From positions 1 to 6,416 of the forward strand of contig CAKUMG010000355.1 in the NCBI GenBank assembly GCA_934667465.1: 6,416 nt of DNA. The letters run 5' to 3'. The stretch's first letter is position 1; each line of letters begins with the position of its first letter. The position numbers and the translations under genes were made by a program. The DNA comes from an uncultured Actinoplanes sp. GTDB taxonomy: Bacteria > Actinomycetota > Actinomycetes > Mycobacteriales > Micromonosporaceae. The notes under the pieces are model-generated. The model had not been told where the DNA came from. It saw only the letters and a program-made list of their open reading frames with translations, and did not search any database. Below are positions 1 through 5,713 of the stretch, piece after piece.

Positions 1-853
1 CCGGGACCATGGCGAGGAACGACGTCACCATGAACGCCGTGTAGAAGGCCGCGTTCGCCTCGGCGGAGAGCACCGCGGTCACCACCAGCGGCAGCGCCGC
101 CTTGGGCAGGTACGTCGCGAGGTTGAGCAGGTTGTGGTCGAAGGTCGAGCGCCCGCGGCCGCGCAGCAGCGCCACGCGGGGCCGTACGGAATCGATCATG
201 CCCCTGCGGTGCAGCGTGCGGCTCAGGATCGCGACCGACGCGATCATGCCGGCCACCCAGGTGAGCAGCAGCAGTCCGCCGTCGAGCGTGATCGGCAGCG
301 CGACCAGCACGCCCAGCAGGACCAGCTTGATCACCGAGAACCAGGCGTTGCGCATCAGCTGCAGGGGGCCCTGCAGCAGCCCGACCAGGGCCTCGTCGAG
401 GACGAGCGTCATCGCGTTGAGGGCGACGCCGAACACCAGCAGGACGGTCGCCGGGGTGCTGCCGAGCGCGTTCTGCAGGCCGGGCAGCGCCCAGTGCGCC
501 AGCCCCACGTAGATCAGGCCGCCGATCGTCGACGCCGAACCGGCCACCAGCAGGCAGGTCGAGATCAGCTGCCACTTCGGCCCGCGGAGCGAGCCCAGGT
601 CCGAGATGAGCATCGTGCCCATGCCGAACATGCCGATCGTGCCGATCAGGGTCATCGCGGACACCGCGGCGGAGGCCTGGCCGACCGCCTCCAGCGACGC
701 ACCGCGGGCCGCGAGCCACCAGTAGGCGAAGCCGAACAGCGAGGTGAGCGCGGTCGTCGCCATCAGCGAGCCGGCGTTCAGGAACAGGTCGAGATGCCCG
801 CGCAGCATGCTCACGAGGCGGCCGGGAGCCCGTCCGGTTTCCGTCTGCTCCAC
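1..853 (-). CDS. Polysaccharide/oligosaccharide flippase-type membrane protein (3' end outside window)
   Basis: The gene runs off the left edge, leaving 284 complete codons. Read on the minus strand it codes for a very hydrophobic protein with about seven membrane segments visible: roughly residues 27-48 (ending FAYWWLAA), 59-83, 93-115, 130-152, 168-188, 192-212 and 250 onward. A short basic stretch (SRTLHRRG) lies between the sixth and seventh. The pattern resembles MOP-superfamily flippases (Wzx/RfbX, 'lipopolysaccharide biosynthesis protein'), which move lipid-linked sugars across the cytoplasmic membrane; such proteins usually have 12-14 segments, so about half is here. I chose GTG at 853 because GGGGG (863-859) sits five bases upstream and can pair with the anti-Shine-Dalgarno. 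GTG at 814 and ATG at 808 are alternatives without a good ribosome site; the frame stays open upstream. The flippase call rests on remembered family resemblance and topology. Another MATE-like exporter is possible. No glycosyltransferase neighbour is visible. Confidence 0.7.
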   Translation of the reverse strand, partial: MEQTETGRAPGRLVSMLRGHLDLFLNAGSLMATTALTSLFGFAYWWLAARGASLEAVGQASAAVSAMTLIGTIGMFGMGTMLISDLGSLRGPKWQLISTCLLVAGSASTIGGLIYVGLAHWALPGLQNALGSTPATVLLVFGVALNAMTLVLDEALVGLLQGPLQLMRNAWFSVIKLVLLGVLVALPITLDGGLLLLTWVAGMIASVAILSRTLHRRGMIDSVRPRVALLRGRGRSTFDHNLLNLATYLPKAALPLVVTAVLSAEANAAFYTAFMVTSFLAMVP

Positions 854-893
854 TACCGCCCCCAGTCGTGATGATCGACTGTCAAAGGTAGTG
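851..893. promoter_or_regulatory. Concentric two-tier inverted repeat over the flippase start
   Basis: The outer arms CACTACC (851-857) and GGTAGTG (887-893) and the inner arms CAGTCG (863-868) and CGACTG (876-881) share the same centre, base 872. The 5-bp gaps between tiers do not pair. The outer left arm contains the proposed GTG start codon (853-851), and a TTGACA hexamer on the minus strand (885-880) lies between the tiers. I see no convincing -10 at the right distance from it. The layout fits an operator or a start-site hairpin for the flippase gene; function is inferred. Confidence 0.4.
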
Positions 894-918
894 ACGGAGA
901 GTGTTGACCGACCAGGGC

Positions 919-940
919 AAAACGGGGCAGAGCGGCCCCG
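919..940 (-). terminator. Intrinsic terminator of the gene unit ending with the GrpB-family gene
   Basis: On the minus strand a 6-bp GC stem, CGGGGC pairing with GCCCCG (940-935 with 928-923), closes a 6-base loop and is followed directly by TTTT (922-919). This lies 60 bases past the TAA of the GrpB-family gene and about 66 bases before the flippase start, so it separates the two transcription units. A smaller hairpin (ACGGC with GCCGT, 966-979) lies between it and the stop codon. Confidence 0.7.
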
Positions 941-999
941 CCGTCCGGACTGGACCGGGCACCGAACGGCCGAGGCCGTGTGACGCGTGTGACCTGGAG

Positions 1000-1509
1000 T
1001 TATTGCTCCCGGACCGGGACCGGGGGCAGCCCGCGCGCGGCGCGGGCGGCATCCGTCAGTTCTCTGATCAGAGCATCCTTACCGCGCGTGTACGCCTCCC
1101 CGGGCCCGCACCGGTCCATCAGCTCCCGCTTCGACGCCGCGTAACGGTCGCGGGCCTCGGGGTCGGTCAGGAGGTGGTCGCGAAACAGCCGTTCGCCCCG
1201 ATCGGGCCAGGTCTCGACCTGCACCACCCGTAGGAAGTACGGCGTGCTGTCGTAGTCCTCCCGGCGATAGTGCAGCTCATCCGGGGTGTCGCTGGTCTCC
1301 ATCCGCCAGCCGAAGTGCTGCAGCCGCTCGTCGTTGACGTCGTCGAGCTCCTCCGCCGCGGCCAGCAGGTCGATCACCAGGGGCGGCGCGGCAACCCCCG
1401 GCACTGCCGTGCTGCCGATGTGCTCGACGGCGACGAAATAGGGTGCGAGCACCTTGCAGGCCTGCCGGCCCAGGTCGGTCCAGCGTTCGTCCGGCCCGGT
1501 GATGGTCAC
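1000..1509 (-). CDS. GrpB/UPF0157-family protein (nucleotidyltransferase-fold)
   Basis: A 169-residue protein, a normal length for the GrpB (UPF0157) family, whose members have a nucleotidyltransferase-like fold and mostly unknown substrates. The diagnostic segment is EHIGSTAVPG at residues 29-38, containing the GS motif, followed by VIDL at 45-48 where the family usually has an acidic metal-ligand motif. The common AAKP before it reads AAPP here, so the usual lysine is absent. YFLRVV (91-96) and a C-terminal helical part (120-160) complete the fold. The GTG start at 1509 overlaps the corA TGA as GTGA, the classic arrangement for translational coupling, and no strong ribosome site is present, so ribosomes finishing corA probably start it. 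The frame is open further upstream, but that stretch is antisense-free overlap with corA and is not family-like. The family is clear; the biochemical role is not known. Confidence 0.85.
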   Translation of the reverse strand: MTITGPDERWTDLGRQACKVLAPYFVAVEHIGSTAVPGVAAPPLVIDLLAAAEELDDVNDERLQHFGWRMETSDTPDELHYRREDYDSTPYFLRVVQVETWPDRGERLFRDHLLTDPEARDRYAASKRELMDRCGPGEAYTRGKDALIRELTDAARAARGLPPVPVREQ

Positions 1510-2597
1510 AACCAGCCCACTCTCTTGAATCTCCGGTGCAGCAGTACCGCGGCGAGGGCCATCGCGCCCAGCACGGCGAAGTAGCCGTACCGCCAGTCCA
1601 GGCCCGGCATGGAGGCGAAGTTCATGCCGTACACCCCGGCGATGGCCGTCTGCGCCGCGGCGATGGCCGCCCACGAAGCGATCTTCCGCATGTCGTTGTT
1701 CTGGTCGACGGACACCTGCGCGAGCCGCGCCTGCAGGATCGAGTTCAGCAGGTCGTCGAAGCTCCCGACCCGCTCCACGGCGCGTGCGAGACGCCCCCGC
1801 ACGTCCACAAGGTACGGGTGCAGGGGCGCCGGCACCACCCCGGGAACGAGCACCCGGTGCAGCGGCTCCTGAAGCGGCAGCACAGCCCGCTTGAACTCCA
1901 CCAGCTCCCGCTTCAACTGGTAGATCCGGGCCATGTCGAGCCGCCTGTCCTCGGCGAACGCGGCCTCCTCCACCCGCTCGAGATCGTGCTCCACGTGCGC
2001 CGCGACCTCGAGATACAGATCGACCATCCGGTCGCACACGGCGTAGGCCACGGACCACGGGCCCTGCTCCAGCAACTGCGGACGAGCCTCCAGATCCCTC
2101 CGTACGCTGCGCAGCGCGCCCGCGGAACCATGCCGCACCGTGACGACGAAGCCCGGCCCGGTCAGCACCGTGACGTCGCCGGTGTCGACCACCTCCGAGT
2201 CGGCGGTCAGTTCGGCGTGCTCCACGTACCGGGCGGTCCGCAGCACCAGCCGGGTCACCTCGCCCAGCGTCTCCGCGCCGGGCCGGTGCCCGTCCCGCGT
2301 CGCCTGGGCGGCGGTCAGCTCGTGCAGCCCGAACACCTCGGCGACGGCGGTCATCGTGGCCTCGTCGGGCTCGTGCAGCCCCAGCCACACGAACGCGTTG
2401 CCGTGCCGCCGGGCGGCCCGCGCGGCGTCGGCGAAGTGGAACCGGCCCGGCTGCCGCCTCCCGTCGAGGTAGACGGCGCAGTCGACGACGCTTCCCGGGT
2501 TGGACCGCTGCCGCTGCTGCGGGATCGCGGCGCGGGGCCGGCCCAGGGTCTCCATGAACCGGCCCAGCGCGCGCGGAATCGCGTACGGGAACCTCAT
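1506..2597 (-). CDS. corA: CorA-family magnesium/divalent-cation transporter
   Basis: A 363-residue member of the CorA MIT channel family, which forms pentamers in the cytoplasmic membrane and passes Mg2+ (also Co2+ or Ni2+ in some members). A cytosolic alpha/beta domain (about 38-170) is followed by a long charged helical stalk (about 180-300). Two C-terminal membrane segments come next (about 304-322 and 338-355). The signature selectivity motif YGMNF is at 323-327, followed by the periplasmic loop with MPGL, where many relatives have MPEL. The basic tail RRFKRVGWL ends the protein. The ATG at 2597 lacks a Shine-Dalgarno sequence but lies seven bases after TAAGCT, suggesting leaderless initiation. 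Starting there gives an N-terminal extension of about 36 residues before the conserved VDCAVYLDGRR; ATG at codon 15 is a less likely alternative. It lies 24 bp after the permease gene and overlaps the GrpB-family gene by 4 bp. Confidence 0.93.
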   Translation of the reverse strand: MRFPYAIPRALGRFMETLGRPRAAIPQQRQRSNPGSVVDCAVYLDGRRQPGRFHFADAARAARRHGNAFVWLGLHEPDEATMTAVAEVFGLHELTAAQATRDGHRPGAETLGEVTRLVLRTARYVEHAELTADSEVVDTGDVTVLTGPGFVVTVRHGSAGALRSVRRDLEARPQLLEQGPWSVAYAVCDRMVDLYLEVAAHVEHDLERVEEAAFAEDRRLDMARIYQLKRELVEFKRAVLPLQEPLHRVLVPGVVPAPLHPYLVDVRGRLARAVERVGSFDDLLNSILQARLAQVSVDQNNDMRKIASWAAIAAAQTAIAGVYGMNFASMPGLDWRYGYFAVLGAMALAAVLLHRRFKRVGWL

Positions 2598-2604
2598 GAT
2601 TCGT

Positions 2605-2610
2605 AGCTTA
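2605..2610 (-). promoter_or_regulatory. Candidate -10 box (TAAGCT) for leaderless corA transcription
   Basis: TAAGCT on the minus strand fits the actinobacterial TANNNT -10 pattern. It ends seven bases before the corA ATG, so transcription would begin at or next to the start codon, which would explain the missing ribosome site. I see no convincing -35 in the end of the permease gene upstream. The same hexamer at the same distance precedes the acetyltransferase gene. Confidence 0.4.
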
Positions 2611-2621
2611 GGGTGCCTGTC

Positions 2622-3359
2622 TCAGTCGCTGCGCTGCATCGCCCGGGTGCCGACGGCCAGGCCCAGAAGGGCGACGAGCACGGCGGCGAGCGCGCCCCAG
2701 CCGACCTCGGCGGCCGTCAGATCGCCCGCGAAGAGGGCGCGCAACGCGTCGACCACGTAGGTCAGCGGGTTGCCCGCCGACAGCGCCCGCAGCCACCCCG
2801 GGCCGTCGTCGATCGGCAGCAGCATGCCCGCGAGCAGCAGCAACGGGAAGAGCAGCGTCTGCTGGACGGTCCAGAACACCCAGTCCTGGTTCTTCGCCGC
2901 CAGCGCCAGCGTGTAGGACAGCGCGCCCAGCCCCAGGCAGAACGTCGACAGGATGACCAGCCCGAGCAGCGCCCCCACCAGATGCAGCTCGAACCCGAAC
3001 GGCATGCACAGCGCCACGATCAGCGCCGCCTGCGCCAGGACCGGCACGATCTCCTTGAGCGCCCGCCCGATCAGCAGGGCCGGCCGGCGCAGCGGGGTGA
3101 CCAGCATCCGCTCGTGCGCCCCGGTCTGGATCTCGAAGAGCAGGTTCGACCCGGTCATCGACGTCCCGAACAGGCAGGACATCACGATGATGCCCGGCAC
3201 GAACCACTGCAGCGACAACCCGTCCGGCAGCAGCGGCGCGAACAGGCCCAGGAACACCAGCGGCTGCACCATCGAGAACACGATCGTGAACGGGTTCCGC
3301 AGCATCGGCCGCAGCTCCCGGCTGAACACGACGCCCGTGTCGGTGATCAGGTTCGGCAT
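2622..3359 (-). CDS. ABC-2 type exporter permease (DrrB type)
   Basis: A 245-residue integral membrane protein, the usual length for DrrB/NodJ-type permeases, forming the membrane channel for the ATPase encoded just upstream. A short cytosolic N-terminus with RELRPMLRNPFT (14-25) precedes about six membrane segments. Family hallmarks are the loop after the second segment (LLFEIQTGAHERMLVTPLRRPALLIGRALKE by parts, about 73-103), which contacts the ATPase. The C-terminal part has FPLLLLAGMLLPI followed by NPLTYVVDALRALF. The ATG at 3359 follows the ATPase TGA by three bases and has a strong GGAGG site (3372-3368) eight bases upstream, so the two subunits are made from one message. Substrate is unknown; family members export drugs, antibiotics, lipids or polysaccharides. 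Confidence 0.92.
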   Translation of the reverse strand: MPNLITDTGVVFSRELRPMLRNPFTIVFSMVQPLVFLGLFAPLLPDGLSLQWFVPGIIVMSCLFGTSMTGSNLLFEIQTGAHERMLVTPLRRPALLIGRALKEIVPVLAQAALIVALCMPFGFELHLVGALLGLVILSTFCLGLGALSYTLALAAKNQDWVFWTVQQTLLFPLLLLAGMLLPIDDGPGWLRALSAGNPLTYVVDALRALFAGDLTAAEVGWGALAAVLVALLGLAVGTRAMQRSD

Positions 3360-3362
3360 GGC

Positions 3363-4331
3363 TCAGACCTCCACGAGCTCGTCGGTGCGGGCGTCGGACG
3401 CGGCGCCGCCCTCGCGCAGGCTGCGCCCGGTCAGCACCAGGAAGACGTCGTCCAGCGTCGGGCGGGTGACCTCCACCGAGGTCACACCGCGCAGCTCCGC
3501 CAGCAGCCCGGGCACCAGCGCCGGCGCCCCGGAGACCGAGACGGTCACCGTGCTGCGGTCCCGCTCCAGCTCGTACGGGATCCGGCCGGCCGCCGCGGCA
3601 GCCGCCGCCTCGTCGGCGAAGCCCAGCACGATCCGATCGCCGACGTGCGTGGCCTTGAGCGCCGCGGGGGAGTCGTCGGCGATGACCCGGCCCCGGTCGA
3701 TGACGAACACCCGCTCCGCCATGGCATCGGCCTCGTCTAGATAGTGCGTGGTCAGCACGATCGTGGTGCCCTGCCGGGTGCGCAGCCGCGCGATGTGCTC
3801 CTGCAGGTTGGCGCGGTTCTGCGGGTCCAGCCCCGTCGACGGTTCGTCCAGGAACAGCAGCTCCGGCTCGTGGATCAGCCCCATCGCCACGTCCAGCCGC
3901 CGCCGCTGCCCGCCGGAGAGCGTCGACACCGCGCGGTCGGCGACCTCGGTGAGCCCCAGCGACTCGATCAGCTCGTCGGCCCGCCGGCGCGCGGCGCGGA
4001 CCCGGAGCCCGTACGCGCGGCCCTGGCTGATCAGCTCGTCGCGGCCCCGCTGGCTGTGCCCGGCGCCGTTGCCCTGCCCGATGTAGCCGATGCGCAGCCG
4101 CACCTCCCGCTGCTGCCGGACCACGTCGTAGCCCGCCACCCGCGCGCTGCCCGAGGTCGGGGGGATCAGCGTGGTCAGCATCCGCAGGGTGGTCGACTTG
4201 CCGGCGCCGTTCGGGCCGAGCATCGCGACGAGCTCGCCCTGCTCGATGCGGAGGTCGATGCCGCGTACCGCCTCGACGCTCTTGAAGTGTTTGGTGAGAC
4301 CGATGGTCTCGATCACGGTCTTCTCCGTCAT
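3363..4331 (-). CDS. ABC exporter ATP-binding protein (DrrA/daunorubicin-resistance type)
   Basis: A 322-residue ATPase that powers the adjacent permease. All ATP-site motifs are intact: Walker A GPNGAGKST (39-47), Q-loop glutamine 86, signature LSGGQ (138-142), Walker B LLFLDE (158-163), D-loop near 167-169 and switch histidine 196 in TTHYLDEAD. Residues after about 215 form the C-terminal extension typical of DrrA-type proteins (DUF4162-like), including the stretch VTRPTLDDVFLVLTG. The ATG at 4331 has no Shine-Dalgarno sequence; TAGGTT six bases upstream looks like a -10 box, so the message may be leaderless. The gene diverges from a WYL regulator with a 61-bp shared control region, which suggests local control by that regulator. 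'Daunorubicin resistance' is a family label; the real cargo cannot be read from sequence. Confidence 0.94.
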   Translation of the reverse strand: MTEKTVIETIGLTKHFKSVEAVRGIDLRIEQGELVAMLGPNGAGKSTTLRMLTTLIPPTSGSARVAGYDVVRQQREVRLRIGYIGQGNGAGHSQRGRDELISQGRAYGLRVRAARRRADELIESLGLTEVADRAVSTLSGGQRRRLDVAMGLIHEPELLFLDEPSTGLDPQNRANLQEHIARLRTRQGTTIVLTTHYLDEADAMAERVFVIDRGRVIADDSPAALKATHVGDRIVLGFADEAAAAAAAGRIPYELERDRSTVTVSVSGAPALVPGLLAELRGVTSVEVTRPTLDDVFLVLTGRSLREGGAASDARTDELVEV

Positions 4332-4337
4332 GGGTTG

Positions 4338-4343
4338 AACCTA
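4338..4343 (-). promoter_or_regulatory. Candidate -10 box (TAGGTT) of the exporter operon
   Basis: TAGGTT on the minus strand matches TANNNT and ends six bases before the ATPase ATG, fitting a leaderless transcript. The region where a -35 would lie (4366-4361) falls inside the central palindrome, so a protein bound there would block RNA polymerase. Confidence 0.4.
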
Positions 4344-4350
4344 GGAACGC

Positions 4351-4373
4351 TTGCGGCCACTTCGTGACCGCAA
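4351..4373. promoter_or_regulatory. Operator-like palindrome between the regulator and exporter genes
   Basis: The arms TTGCGGCCAC (4351-4360) and GTGACCGCAA (4364-4373) match at 9 of 10 positions around a 3-bp spacer. The centre, base 4362, is exactly midway between the two divergent start codons (4331 and 4393), leaving 19 bp on each side. This is the expected geometry for a dimeric regulator that represses or activates both promoters, and the WYL protein encoded next to it is the natural candidate to bind it. The palindrome is seen directly; the binding partner is inferred. Confidence 0.7.
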
Positions 4374-4380
4374 TCCGCGG

Positions 4381-4386
4381 CATCCT
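4381..4386 (+). promoter_or_regulatory. Weak candidate -10 box (CATCCT) of the WYL regulator gene
   Basis: CATCCT differs from TANNNT only at the first base and lies six bases before the regulator ATG, mirroring the spacing on the exporter side. There is no ribosome site between it and the ATG, so a leaderless message is possible. The evidence is mainly symmetry and position. Confidence 0.25.
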
Positions 4387-4392
4387 GAGCAC

Positions 4393-5571
4393 ATGGCGAA
4401 CACGAGCGCCCGCATGCTGCGGCTCCTCTCCCTGCTGCAGACCCACCGCTACTGGCCCGGCGCCGAGCTGGCCGACCGGCTCGAGGTGAGCCCGCGCACC
4501 CTGCGGCGCGACGTCGACCGGCTGCGCGACCTGGGATATCCGGTCGAGGCCTCCCGGGGCGTGGCGGGCGGCTATCAGCTGCAGGCGGGCGCGGCGATGC
4601 CGCCGCTGCTGCTCGACGACGACGAGGCGGTCGCCATCGCGCTCGGGCTGCGCACGGCCGCGGCGGGCGCGGTCGCGGGGTTCGAGGAGACGTCGGTGCG
4701 GGCGCTGGCCAAGGTCATCCAGCTGCTGCCGCCGCGGTTGCGCCGGCGCATCGACGCGCTCCGCGAGGTCACGTCGCCGGGCGGTTTCGGCACCGGCCCG
4801 GCCCTCGATCCGGCGACGCTGACCACGATCGCCCTCGCCTGCCGCGGCGAGGAGCGGCTGCGCTTCGACTACACCCGGCCCCGCGCCCCAGGCTCGTCCG
4901 GCGCCCCAGGCTCGTCCGGCGCCCCGGGCTCGTCCGGCACTCCGGGCTCGTCCGGCACCCCGAACTCGTCCGGCGCCCCGGGCTCGTCCGGCTCCGGTGG
5001 CTCGTCCGGCGCCGGTCCGGCCGGGCCCGCGCGGCTCAAGGCGCGGCATGTCGAACCGCACCGGCTCGTGTCGCTGGGGCGGCGCTGGTATCTGATCGCG
5101 TGGGACCTGGACCGGGCCGACTGGCGCAGCTTCCGGGTCGACCGGCTCGGCTCGCCACGCCCGACCGGCGCCCGTTTCCGCCCCCGCGACATCCCCGGCG
5201 GCGACCCGGTCGCGTGGGTGCGCTCCCGCCTCGCCGCCGTCCCCGCCCGTTACGACGTGTCCGTCCTCATCGGAGCGAGCCCCGCGACCGTGCGCGCCTT
5301 CGTCGGCAACTGGGGCCGGATCGAGGAACTGCCCGCCGGCACCTCGCCCGGGCCCGACTGGTGCCGCGTGCGGATGAGCGTGGACGACCTCGGCTGGCCC
5401 GTGATGGTGCTGGGCGTGCTGGCGGCGGACTTCCACATCGAGTCACCTCCGGAACTACGCGACCGGGTCCGCGAGGCAGGGGAGACCCTGCTCCGCGGAG
5501 CCACGGCCGAGCCATGGATCGGCGCCCCCGTGGCGTCGATCCATGGGCAGGAACCTAGCGGCACCCTCTGA
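4393..5571 (+). CDS. WYL-domain HTH transcriptional regulator with internal PGSSG repeat insert
   Basis: A 392-residue cytosolic DNA-binding regulator of the YafY/DeoR-like WYL class. The N-terminal winged helix-turn-helix spans about 5-60, with LADRLEVSPRTLRRDVDRL as the recognition part, followed by a linker helix region (70-150). The WYL domain begins near 152 (ERLRFDYTRP) and contains the WYL triplet at 232-234. A C-terminal WCX-type domain spans about 275-372. WYL domains bind small ligands or nucleic acid. Between the first WYL strand and the ARHVEPHRLVSLG strand lies an insert of about 45 residues made of APGSSG/TPGSSG repeats (165-206), where relatives have a short hairpin. The tail beyond about 372 is also longer than usual. 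I chose ATG 4393 because the HTH follows directly; an upstream TTG in the same frame lies inside the palindrome. It probably controls the divergent exporter and itself. Confidence 0.92.
   Translation: MANTSARMLRLLSLLQTHRYWPGAELADRLEVSPRTLRRDVDRLRDLGYPVEASRGVAGGYQLQAGAAMPPLLLDDDEAVAIALGLRTAAAGAVAGFEETSVRALAKVIQLLPPRLRRRIDALREVTSPGGFGTGPALDPATLTTIALACRGEERLRFDYTRPRAPGSSGAPGSSGAPGSSGTPGSSGTPNSSGAPGSSGSGGSSGAGPAGPARLKARHVEPHRLVSLGRRWYLIAWDLDRADWRSFRVDRLGSPRPTGARFRPRDIPGGDPVAWVRSRLAAVPARYDVSVLIGASPATVRAFVGNWGRIEELPAGTSPGPDWCRVRMSVDDLGWPVMVLGVLAADFHIESPPELRDRVREAGETLLRGATAEPWIGAPVASIHGQEPSGTL
4885..5010 (+). repeat. 18-bp coding minisatellite (seven units) in the WYL regulator gene
   Basis: Seven head-to-tail 18-bp units encode APGSSG, APGSSG, APGSSG, TPGSSG, TPNSSG, APGSSG and SGGSSG, followed by a decayed AGPAG. 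Units 1 and 2 are identical in DNA; the later ones differ mostly in the first three codons, while the TCG TCC GGC half is constant in all seven. Because the unit is a multiple of three, gain or loss of copies keeps the frame. The encoded Pro/Gly/Ser stretch should be flexible and disordered. Confidence 0.95.
5512..5546. repeat. Long hairpin-forming inverted repeat at the 3' end of the regulator gene
   Basis: The perfect 10-base arms CCATGGATCG (5512-5521) and CGATCCATGG (5537-5546) are joined inward by one G-T pair (5522/5536) and four more pairs, CGCC with GGCG (5523-5526/5532-5535), leaving a 5-base loop. In plus-strand RNA this is a 15-bp stem. It sits in the last codons of the regulator, 23 bases before the TGA, and a TTTTT run follows at 5574-5578, too far away for a standard terminator. 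It could protect the mRNA end or slow polymerase between convergent genes. Confidence 0.6.
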
Positions 5572-5713
5572 CATTTTTCGGCGCACGGCTCCACAGTGGC
5601 CGCTGAGCTGCCGAGACAATCCCCGTGCGTTCTGTCGTACCCGGCGGGGAGGGGCGGCAGCGGGCGACGGTGGCGCTCTGTTGTGGACACCCGCATGCGG
5701 TTCGGAGCGGGGC
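5572..5713. other. Convergent spacer without a gene
   Basis: This 142-bp stretch separates the stops of the regulator and acetyltransferase genes. It holds a TTTTT run (5574-5578), a loose inverted repeat CGCACGG/CCGTGCG (5582-5588 and 5623-5629, 34-base loop) and a perfect 10-bp palindrome CCGCATGCGG (5691-5700) 13 bp past the acetyltransferase stop. None is a convincing standard terminator, although some transcription stop is expected between convergent genes. Confidence 0.5.

Noticed and set aside
134..871. Plus-strand open frames over the flippase gene, rich in Arg, Gln, Asp and His
   Set aside because: They are antisense to a clean hydrophobic membrane-protein frame, have biased low-complexity composition and no family resemblance. 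Long false frames are common at this GC content.
880..885. TTGACA as a definite -35 promoter element for the flippase
   Set aside because: No acceptable -10 hexamer lies 16-19 bases downstream (that stretch is G-rich), so I do not call a promoter from it alone.
4351..4392. TTG at 4351 as an upstream start for the WYL regulator
   Set aside because: It is the first arm of the operator palindrome, has no ribosome site, and adds residues before the HTH that do not look like the family. ATG 4393 fits better.
4869..5192. Minus-strand frame with PDEPGA-type repeats opposite the regulator
   Set aside because: The repeats are only the reverse reading of the 18-bp minisatellite; the plus-strand frame carries the conserved WYL domain.
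2608..5436. A 942-codon minus-strand frame crossing the permease, ATPase and regulator genes
   Set aside because: It is out of frame with both exporter genes and antisense to the regulator. The product is Arg/Gly/Ala-rich low-complexity sequence with no domain.
5528..5558. Antisense TAGGTT followed seven bases later by ATG, resembling the exporter start
   Set aside because: It lies within the regulator coding sequence, and the frame it opens is a 26-codon low-complexity peptide. The shared GAACCTAG 8-mer is probably chance.
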